From: Bacteroidales bacterium
GTDB taxonomy: Bacteria; Bacteroidota; Bacteroidia; Bacteroidales; JAGODS01
Assembly (NCBI GenBank): GCA_017998135.1
Contig: JAGODS010000004.1
Location: 1 to 33,958, forward strand
Length of the DNA stretch: 33,958 nucleotides
Direction: 5' to 3'
Of the stretch, positions 7,778-13,551 are shown in pieces. A program made the translations under genes and the position numbers. Below the pieces are notes generated by a model. The model worked only from the letters and a program-made list of their open reading frames with translations. It ran no database searches and was not told where the DNA came from. The number at the start of each line of letters is the position of its first letter. Position 1 is the first letter of the stretch.

Positions 7778-9052
7778 ATGGGACAAATTATTAACGAATT
7801 AAAAGAGATTATTAATAGTAATAAGCAAATATTTTATAAACAAAAGTTTTTATTAAATTGTTATTTAGTAGCATATCAAATTAAGAAAAAACAAATATTA
7901 AATAATGATACCCTGATAAAAAATGTGGTTTTAGCTTATGATAAAGATCGTAAACCGGGAGGTTATAAAGCGACTGTTATTTCTAATCTTCAAAGAAAAG
8001 ACAGTATTACTGATAAATTTTTTAAGAATTATAATGATTTCATTGAAGCTGTTAAGAACAATACTCTATTACAAGTATTTAAAGAAAAAAAAGAAATAAT
8101 AAGTATAAATGAAAAACAATTACAATTATTTAAAGATTTATTCACTGACAATAATATTAAAGAACCTGTTGAAACTAAAGAAGTAAAAACAGAAACGCAA
8201 ATCAAAAATACATCTTCAAATAATTCATTATCTAAAAATATTATCCTATATGGTCCTCCTGGAACAGGTAAAACTTATTCTCATAAGAAAGTCATTGCCA
8301 TAATTGAAAATGGAGATGATTTAGGTAAGATATTTGATAATAAATATAGTTTTGAAGATACCTTCAACACAGTTAAAGACGATGACAGATTTCAGTTTAT
8401 TACATTTCATCAGTCTTATTCTTATGAAGATTTTATTGAAGGGTTCAGACCTGTTAAAGAAGAAGAGAAAAATTTTCAAATAAAATTGCAGGATGGTATT
8501 TTTAAAGATTTATGTGACAGTGCAAGAAAAGATTCTGAAAAAAATTACTATCTTGTAATTGATGAAATAAACAGAGGAAATATATCAAAAATATTCGGAG
8601 AACTTATCACTTTAATTGAAGATGATAAAAGAGATTACTATGAAGTTGATTTACCCTATTCTAAATCCAAATTTTCAGTCCCTTCTAATATTTATATTAT
8701 TGCTACAATGAATACTGCTGACAAATCTATTGCTTTGCTTGATGTAGCTCTCAGACGAAGATTTATTTTTGTTGAAATGAAACCGGATATAACATTAATC
8801 TCTAACGAACTCAATGATTCTTATGTTCTAAAAATTATTGAAAAGACAAATAAAATTATTGAAGAAAAGAGAGGTAAAGATTATAAAATCGGACACGGTT
8901 ATTTTATGCAAAACAAAGACATTAATTTTATCATTAGATATCAAATTATACCTCTGCTTGAAGAATATTTTTACGGAGAAAATCTGTCTGATGTTTTTAA
9001 AAAGGAGGATGATATTATCAATTTTTATGGACTAAGCAAAACGAACTCATAA
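7778..9052 (+). CDS. McrB-like AAA+ NTPase of a modification-dependent restriction system
   Basis: A 424-residue protein. Residues 1-130 are a lysine-rich domain with no motif I recognise, in the place where McrB proteins hold their DNA-recognition domain; a low-complexity T/K/N/S linker follows (131-152). The AAA+ module has Walker A GPPGTGKT (159-166), FHQSYSYEDFIEGFRP (210-225), Walker B LVIDEINRGN (259-268), the McrB signature MNTADKS (311-317) and an arginine-finger region LRRRF (325-329). McrB normally uses GTP to translocate and activate McrC. The C-terminus ends soon after the usual IIPLLEEYFYG segment, so the ATPase part looks complete. The stop codon falls in a 25-bp sequence repeated at 749-773. 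It is probably co-transcribed with mcrC (3-nt gap). Confidence 0.85.
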   Translation: MGQIINELKEIINSNKQIFYKQKFLLNCYLVAYQIKKKQILNNDTLIKNVVLAYDKDRKPGGYKATVISNLQRKDSITDKFFKNYNDFIEAVKNNTLLQVFKEKKEIISINEKQLQLFKDLFTDNNIKEPVETKEVKTETQIKNTSSNNSLSKNIILYGPPGTGKTYSHKKVIAIIENGDDLGKIFDNKYSFEDTFNTVKDDDRFQFITFHQSYSYEDFIEGFRPVKEEEKNFQIKLQDGIFKDLCDSARKDSEKNYYLVIDEINRGNISKIFGELITLIEDDKRDYYEVDLPYSKSKFSVPSNIYIIATMNTADKSIALLDVALRRRFIFVEMKPDITLISNELNDSYVLKIIEKTNKIIEEKRGKDYKIGHGYFMQNKDINFIIRYQIIPLLEEYFYGENLSDVFKKEDDIINFYGLSKTNS

Positions 9053-9067
9053 GCACCTTTAAACTAA
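9043..9067 (+). repeat. 25-bp repeated motif, copy 2, spanning the mcrB stop
   Basis: GAACTCATAAGCACCTTTAA then ACTAA. It includes the last codons (N-S) and stop of mcrB, so the C-terminus of McrB may be set by repeat sequence. Same orientation as the copy at 749-773. Confidence 0.5.
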
Positions 9068-9073
9068 ACTTGC

Positions 9074-9087
9074 TAAGCGAAGCGTCT
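9074..9087 (+). repeat. Palindromic repeat family A, half copy
   Basis: TAAGCGAAGCGTCT keeps the left arm only. Confidence 0.4.
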
Positions 9088-9164
9088 TAATGAGTACCTT
9101 TAAAATCAATTAAATATTACGAATAATTAATCAGATTAACTCTTTAAATAAAACCAATTAAATA

Positions 9165-9411
9165 GTAACTACTCAGAAGTGAAATTTTAAAATTTATATA
9201 TTGTAAAAACCTTATAAAACTTAATATAAGCAATGAAAGAAACAAAATCTACCTCATTATCTTTTTTATTAACATTTATACATCAAAATAAACTAATAAT
9301 GTTGATATATAAGGGAACAAGTTTTATACTAAAGTTAAAAAAAATAAAAATAAAATAATGTATATTTTGAAACCTTTATTATTTCTTATTAATCAACTGC
9401 TGAGTAGTTAC
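9165..9411 (-). mobile_element. MITE-like element, copy 2 (inverted)
   Basis: 247 bp with ends GTAACTACTCAG and TGCTGAGTAGTTAC. Its reverse complement matches copy 1 (476-701) closely over about 165 bp, including ACTTGTTCCCTTATATATCA and GGTAGATTTTGTTTCTTTCA; the segment next to one end is unrelated. The flanking octamers do not match well here. Together with the element at 6126-6465 it brackets the mcrC-mcrB operon. Confidence 0.8.
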
Positions 9412-9553
9412 ATTTTTTTTGTAATCCTAAACTGCGGTATAATAATGCTTCTGCAAAGCTTGTTTTTTTAACAATGTTTTTATCCGAATTATTTATCAGA
9501 TATATTAAAAACCGCTGAAGCAGTTAACTAAACAATAAAACAGATTTTTTTAT

Positions 9554-9575
9554 ACACCATAATAAATTATGGTGT
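9554..9575. other. Perfect 10-bp hairpin
   Basis: ACACCATAAT, loop AA, ATTATGGTGT, followed on the plus strand by TATTCAATTTTTG. It could act as a weak terminator for plus-strand transcripts coming from mcrB about 500 bp upstream, but the T tract is interrupted. Confidence 0.4.
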
Positions 9576-9654
9576 TATTCAATTTTTGATTGTAGCCTTA
9601 TGCTGCGGTATGTAATAAGCTCAGAAAGTTTGTTTGAATAGTGTAGGGTCAGGG

Positions 9655-9722
9655 CAAAAAAATAACAGGAAAAGCAGGGAGAAACATACAGAGACAATTT
9701 ATAGTCTCCTGTTTTACCTGTT
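9655..9722 (-). terminator. Rho-independent terminator of the thrS-infC-rpmI-rplT operon
   Basis: In minus-strand RNA the arms AACAGGTAAAACAGG and CCTGCTTTTCCTGTT pair at 13 of 15 positions. The loop holds a small inner hairpin (AGAC/GTCT), and the outer stem is followed by ATTTTTTTG. It begins 40 bases after the rplT stop codon. Confidence 0.75.
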
Positions 9723-9761
9723 TTCAAGGGAGTGTATTTATCAGATGCCCGGTTAGCGACC

Positions 9762-10115
9762 TTAGTTAACAGCAACAACCTTATCAACGATAGCTTTGAA
9801 AGCTTCGGGGTTGTGCATAGCAAGGTCAGCCAGCGTTTTACGGTTTATCTGTATATTGCTGTTAATCAATTTCCCCATAAAATCGGAGTAAGATAAGCCG
9901 TGCTGTCTGACAGCGGCGTTGATACGCGTAATCCAGAGGGCACGAAATTTACGTTTTTTGACCCGCCTATCCCTATAGGAATAAGCTAAGGCTTTTTCGT
10001 CTGCATTTTTAGCAACTGTCCAGACGTTTTTTCTTCTACCGAATTGTCCTTTAACTCTTTTAAAGACTTTTTTCCTTCTTTGGCGGGAGGCAACCGCATT
10101 AACTGCTCTTGGCAT
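9762..10115 (-). CDS. rplT: 50S ribosomal protein L20
   Basis: 117 residues, the standard length for L20, and highly basic. It opens [20 protein letters not shown] and contains the conserved [13 protein letters not shown] and [13 protein letters not shown]-like ([13 protein letters not shown]) segments. It is needed for early assembly of the 50S subunit, binding 23S rRNA. It is the last gene of the classic thrS-infC-rpmI-rplT operon, 90 bases after rpmI, and is followed by a strong terminator. In E. coli L20 represses translation of rpmI-rplT through a leader pseudoknot; I could not establish such a structure here. Nothing odd in the sequence. Confidence 0.98.
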   Translation of the reverse strand: MPRAVNAVASRQRRKKVFKRVKGQFGRRKNVWTVAKNADEKALAYSYRDRRVKKRKFRALWITRINAAVRQHGLSYSDFMGKLINSNIQINRKTLADLAMHNPEAFKAIVDKVVAVN

Positions 10116-10205
10116 AATAATTTTAATTTTATCACTACAGCGTTCCTGTTAAGAAAGCTTATTTGCTGATAGTGATGATTAATAATTTAAATAATTTTCA
10201 AATGC

Positions 10206-10400
10206 TTATATATTAAGCATTTTTTCTACTCTATCCATATCTGTCTTATGAATGACGGTTTTCTTGGTCAGGTTGCGTTTACGCTTAATGGTTTTTTTTG
10301 TCAGAATATGGCTTTTGTAAGCGTGTTTTCTAACAATTTTACCACTGCCTGTAACAGAAAATCTCTTCTTAGCGCTGGATTTAGTTTTTACTTTTGGCAT
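10206..10400 (-). CDS. rpmI: 50S ribosomal protein L35
   Basis: 64 residues, very basic, with the L35 hallmarks [14 protein letters not shown] at the N-terminus, [19 protein letters not shown] in the middle and KRNLTKK before the end. It is a small structural protein of the large ribosomal subunit. It lies between infC (63-nt gap) and rplT (90-nt gap) in the conserved order. Length and sequence are normal. Confidence 0.97.
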   Translation of the reverse strand: MPKVKTKSSAKKRFSVTGSGKIVRKHAYKSHILTKKTIKRKRNLTKKTVIHKTDMDRVEKMLNI

Positions 10401-10463
10401 TTTGGTTTTGTTTGTAAATTAGTATATTGAGTTAATTAATTTGCTGTTTTCAAATTAACATAT

Positions 10464-11033
10464 TTAATTTGCTTTTTTCTTTGGAGAAAGTAGCATAAGC
10501 ATTCTTTTCCCTTCTAATTTTGGCATATTTTCTATTTTGCCGTATTCAATAAGTTGGTCTGCAAAACGAAGTAGCACCAGTTCGCCCTTTTCTTTATAGA
10601 CAATACTACGTCCTTTAAAAAAAATTTCAAGTTTAACTTTAGCGCCGCTTTCAAGAAAGTTCTGAGCGTGTTTTAGTTTAAAATTAAAATCGTGGTCATC
10701 AATATTAGGACTCAGTTTGATTTCTTTAACAACTACTTTAGCAGTTTTAGCTTTTATTTCTTTTTGCTTTTTCTTTTGTTCGTATAGAAATTTATTATAG
10801 TCTATAATTTTGCATACAGGGGGATTGGCGTCAGGTGAAATTTCTACAAGGTCCAATCCTAAGTCATTAGCTATTTTTAATGCTTCTTTTATTGATACAA
10901 TGTTAGTTTCAATATTATCGCCCACAATTCTTACCATTGGTGTTCTGATAAATTCATTTATCCTGTGCTGGGCTTCTCTCTTTTTAAAATTCCTGTATGG
11001 ACGATTGCCATAAGGGTTAAATCTGGTTTCTAT
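10464..11033 (-). CDS. infC: Translation initiation factor IF-3 with a probable ATA start
   Basis: IF-3 keeps the 30S subunit free and checks the start codon and initiator tRNA. The N-domain has the family segment [20 protein letters not shown] followed by [19 protein letters not shown], then a K-rich linker, and the C-domain has [15 protein letters not shown] and [11 protein letters not shown], ending [14 protein letters not shown]. The first ATG (10937) gives only 157 residues and cuts the conserved N-terminus. The frame continues upstream without a stop through [11 protein letters not shown], which is conserved IF-3 sequence, to an ATA codon at 11033-11031. That codon lies 4 nt after AGGAGG, one of the best Shine-Dalgarno sites in the window. 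This gives 189 residues. E. coli infC likewise uses a rare start (AUU) for autoregulation. It follows thrS by 198 nt that contain two hairpin repeats. Confidence 0.9.
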   Translation of the reverse strand: METRFNPYGNRPYRNFKKREAQHRINEFIRTPMVRIVGDNIETNIVSIKEALKIANDLGLDLVEISPDANPPVCKIIDYNKFLYEQKKKQKEIKAKTAKVVVKEIKLSPNIDDHDFNFKLKHAQNFLESGAKVKLEIFFKGRSIVYKEKGELVLLRFADQLIEYGKIENMPKLEGKRMLMLLSPKKKAN

Positions 11034-11048
11034 ATTACCTCCTTTTTT
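11034..11048 (-). promoter_or_regulatory. Strong Shine-Dalgarno site before the ATA start of infC
   Basis: Minus-strand AAAAAAAGGAGGTAAT directly precedes ATA. Most genes in this window lack such a strong site, so its presence here marks the initiation region and supports a start far upstream of the first ATG. Confidence 0.75.
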
Positions 11049-11094
11049 TAATTGTTTATTTTTAGATTTGTTTATTTAATATTTTATTTTTTTA

Positions 11095-11135
11095 CCTCAC
11101 CCTAACCCTCTCCTTAGATAAGGAGAGGAAGAGAG
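11095..11135 (-). repeat. CCTCACC hairpin repeat (family B), copy 1
   Basis: CCTCACCCTAACC followed by the stem CCTCTCCTTA-GA-TAAGGAGAGG. It lies in the thrS-infC intergenic region and starts 58 bp before an almost identical copy, forming a tandem pair. Confidence 0.8.
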
Positions 11136-11152
11136 TCTGGAGTATTTTTTTA

Positions 11153-11193
11153 CCTCACCCCAACCCTCTCCTTAGATAAGGAGAGGGAGAGAG
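11153..11193 (-). repeat. CCTCACC hairpin repeat (family B), copy 2
   Basis: CCTCACCCCAACC plus the same 10-bp perfect stem. The whole 58-bp unit, including the flanking GAGAG and TTTTTTTA, is duplicated in tandem with copy 1. Confidence 0.8.
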
Positions 11194-11231
11194 CCTAGAG
11201 TTTTATTCAAATTAGCACATTATTTAATAGT

Positions 11232-13169
11232 TTATTCAATCATAGTTTTGACTTCGTCATTAATAAGTTTAGCAAAGTTGTCAATTGAGAAACTGCCCAA
11301 ATCCCCTATTTTATGTTTTCTGACAGCAACGGTATTCTCAGCTTCTTCATTTTCACCTACAATAAGCATATATGGGACTTTAGCCAACTCAGCGTCTCGT
11401 ATTTTTTTGCCAGTCTTCTCGTTTCGTTCATCAATAGAACAACGTATGTTTAATTCGGACAGCAAAAATAACACTTTTTTTGAATATGGAATATATTTTT
11501 CGCTAAGAGGCAATATGATAGCCTGCTCAGGAGTGAGCCAAAGCGGGAAATTTCCTGCACAATGTTCTATAAGAACAGCTACAAAACGCTCCATAGAGCC
11601 AAAAGGCGCCCTGTGTATCATCACGGGTCTGTGTTTCTGATTATCGCTGCCTGTATATTCAAGTTCAAAGCGTTCCGGCAGATTATAATCAACCTGTATA
11701 GTGCCTAATTGCCATTTTCTGCCTAAAGCATCTCTTACCATAAAGTCCATCTTGGGTCCGTAAAAAGCGGCTTCTCCATATTCTATGACGGATTTAATAT
11801 CTTTTTCTTTAGCTACTTCCAGTATAGCCTGCTCGGCTTTAATCCAGTTTTCTTCGCTGCCAATATATTTCTCTTTATTATCTGGGTCTCTTAATGAAAT
11901 CTGAGTAGTAAATTCTTTAAAGTCAAGGGCTTTAAATATCTTATGAACTATATTCATTACGCCTATAAATTCATCTTTTACCTGTTCAGGGGTGCAGAAG
12001 ATATGGGCATCGTCCTGAGTAAAGCCTCTTACTCTTGTCAAACCGTGCAGTTCACCGCTCTGTTCGTATCTGTAAACAGTACCGAACTCAGCATATCTGA
12101 CAGGCAAATCTTTGTATGAATGAGGTTTGCTTTTGAATATCTCACAATGATGAGGGCAGTTCATAGGTTTAAGCATAAATTCTTCGCCTTCCTCAGGAGT
12201 AGTAATAGGTTTAAAAGAAGTAGCTCCGTATTTTTCATAATGCCCTGAAGTAACATATAAGCTTTTATTGCCTATATGTGGAGTGATGACGGGGTTATAA
12301 CCTGCCTGACGTTGTATTTTTTTCAGAAAGGCTTCAAGGCGTTCTCTCAACTGCGCTCCTTTGGGCAACCATAAAGGTAAACCCAAACCTACATTTTGTG
12401 AAAAAGTAAAAATTTCAAGTTCTTTGCCTATCTTGCGATGGTCTCTTTTTTTTGCTTCTTCAAGCAGGATAAGATAGTCGCTAAGTTCTTTCTGTTTAGG
12501 AAAAGTAATTCCGTAAACACGTGTTAGTTGTTTCAGTTTTTCATTGCCTCTCCAGTAAGCGCCTGCAATATTAAGCAATTTGACAGCTTTTATAAAGCCT
12601 GTATGCGGCAGATGAGGACCCCTGCATAAATCTGTAAAATTGCCCGATTCATAGAGGGTTATATTGCCGTCTTCCAGCTCGCTTATCAATTCAATCTTAT
12701 AATTATCCTGTTTGTCAGTAAAATATTTCAAAGCATCTGTTTTACTGATATTTCTTCTTTTGAAAGGGTGATTGCCTCTTGCTATTTCAATAATTTTATC
12801 TTCAATTTTTTTTAAATCATCAGAAGAGATTGTCTGATCGCCTAAATCAATATCGTAATAAAAGCCGTTTTCTATATCAGGTCCTATACCGAATTTGACG
12901 CCCGGATAAAAAAACTCTATTGCTTCAGCCATAATATGAGCCGAAGAATGCCACATAGTAGCTTTACCTTCTTTATCCTCCCAGGTAAAAAGTTTTATTT
13001 CCGCGTCCTCTTCTATGGGTCTGGTTAAATCCCATATTGCACCGTTCACTCTTATAGAAAGCACATTCCTTGCCAGGCCTTCGCTTATACTTTTAGCTAT
13101 ATCCAACCCTGTTACGCCTGCCTCGTATTGTCTTACGCTATTGTCAGGTAATTTGATATTTATCATCAT
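11232..13169 (-). CDS. thrS: Threonyl-tRNA synthetase
   Basis: 645 residues, the usual length. Domains in order: TGS domain (about 1-62), the editing/SAD domain with [17 protein letters not shown] (about 74-90) and [13 protein letters not shown], then the class II catalytic core and the anticodon-binding domain. The core shows MNCPHH around 336, motif 2 as [24 protein letters not shown] just after it, and motif 3 as [11 protein letters not shown]. The Cys of MNCPHH and the His of DDAH and HRAPFG are the zinc ligands that recognise threonine. The C-terminal domain has the conserved [19 protein letters not shown] region. It charges tRNA-Thr in the cytosol. First gene of the operon, with a -7 box 24 bases upstream. 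Two adjacent Met codons make the start ambiguous by one residue. Confidence 0.97.
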   Translation of the reverse strand: MMINIKLPDNSVRQYEAGVTGLDIAKSISEGLARNVLSIRVNGAIWDLTRPIEEDAEIKLFTWEDKEGKATMWHSSAHIMAEAIEFFYPGVKFGIGPDIENGFYYDIDLGDQTISSDDLKKIEDKIIEIARGNHPFKRRNISKTDALKYFTDKQDNYKIELISELEDGNITLYESGNFTDLCRGPHLPHTGFIKAVKLLNIAGAYWRGNEKLKQLTRVYGITFPKQKELSDYLILLEEAKKRDHRKIGKELEIFTFSQNVGLGLPLWLPKGAQLRERLEAFLKKIQRQAGYNPVITPHIGNKSLYVTSGHYEKYGATSFKPITTPEEGEEFMLKPMNCPHHCEIFKSKPHSYKDLPVRYAEFGTVYRYEQSGELHGLTRVRGFTQDDAHIFCTPEQVKDEFIGVMNIVHKIFKALDFKEFTTQISLRDPDNKEKYIGSEENWIKAEQAILEVAKEKDIKSVIEYGEAAFYGPKMDFMVRDALGRKWQLGTIQVDYNLPERFELEYTGSDNQKHRPVMIHRAPFGSMERFVAVLIEHCAGNFPLWLTPEQAIILPLSEKYIPYSKKVLFLLSELNIRCSIDERNEKTGKKIRDAELAKVPYMLIVGENEEAENTVAVRKHKIGDLGSFSIDNFAKLINDEVKTMIE

Positions 13170-13192
13170 TTTATGTGTATTTTTTTGGACTG

Positions 13193-13200
13193 CAAAAGTA
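13193..13200 (-). promoter_or_regulatory. -7 box for thrS
   Basis: Minus-strand TACTTTTG followed by CAG fits TAnnTTTG and lies 24 bases before the first ATG of thrS, so this is the likely operon promoter. Confidence 0.5.
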
Positions 13201-13417
13201 ATACATTATTTTCAAATATTTCATATTAATAAAACAGGAGGCATTTATTCTGATTAATTCTTAACGAAACAGGAGGCTGCAAACAAAAACATTTTAGCTA
13301 ATTCGCCAGGAGAAAATATAATATTTGATTTTTTTTAATAACATTTATACCCTAAGAAAACAACTAAAAATATTATCCCACAAAGTAAAGTAATTTGTAG
13401 GAAAAATAACATATAAC

Positions 13418-13438
13418 AGAGCGAGGACGCTACGCCTA
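13418..13438 (+). repeat. Degenerate palindromic repeat of family A
   Basis: AGAGCGAGGACGCTACGCCTA resembles the core GCGAAGCGTGGACGCTTCGCC with several changes that break the palindrome. Confidence 0.4.
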
Positions 13439-13497
13439 ATGAGAATATTTTTCTTTTAAGTTAATAACTATTCTGGTTAAAACTTTAATAAAAAAAT

Positions 13498-13525
13498 TGT
13501 TGTAATTAAAAAAACATTAAATTTG
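13498..13525 (+). promoter_or_regulatory. Promoter of the T9SS type B protein gene
   Basis: TTG at 13498-13500, 17-bp spacer, then TAAATTTG (13518-13525), matching the Bacteroidota -33/-7 pattern. The ATG follows 26 bases later. Confidence 0.5.
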
Positions 13526-13551
13526 TAACGCGTTTATTTAAAAAATATACT

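Larger units (their letters stand above)
9053..9761. other. Intergenic region after mcrB: repeats, hairpin and terminator
   Basis: No gene is visible. In order it contains a partial palindromic repeat of family A (9074-9087), the second MITE copy (9165-9411), a perfect 10-bp hairpin (9554-9575), a stretch resembling sequence before recQ (around 9589-9620 versus 2787-2826), and the terminator of the thrS-rplT operon (9655-9722). Confidence 0.6.
13170..13551. other. Divergent intergenic region between thrS and the large T9SS gene
   Basis: 382 bp without a supportable gene. It contains the thrS promoter at one end, the promoter of the T9SS gene at the other (13498-13525), a degenerate family A palindrome (13418-13438), and two copies of AAACAGGAGGC about 35 bp apart (13232 and 13267). 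No more structure is evident. Confidence 0.6.

Noticed and set aside
7778-9052. McrB as a truncated pseudogene
   Set aside because: All AAA+ motifs are present and the C-terminus extends past the usual last conserved segment, so the protein appears complete.
9575-9823. 82-codon minus-strand frame overlapping the end of rplT
   Set aside because: It is out of frame with rplT, covers the operon terminator, and has no protein-like features.
10464-10937. IF-3 starting at the first ATG
   Set aside because: That start removes conserved IF-3 sequence ([11 protein letters not shown]) and leaves the strong Shine-Dalgarno site unexplained.
11095-11193. Tandem 58-bp repeat as a CRISPR or attachment site
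   Set aside because: There are only two units, no unique spacers, and further single copies lie inside the rnf operon, so it is a dispersed hairpin repeat.
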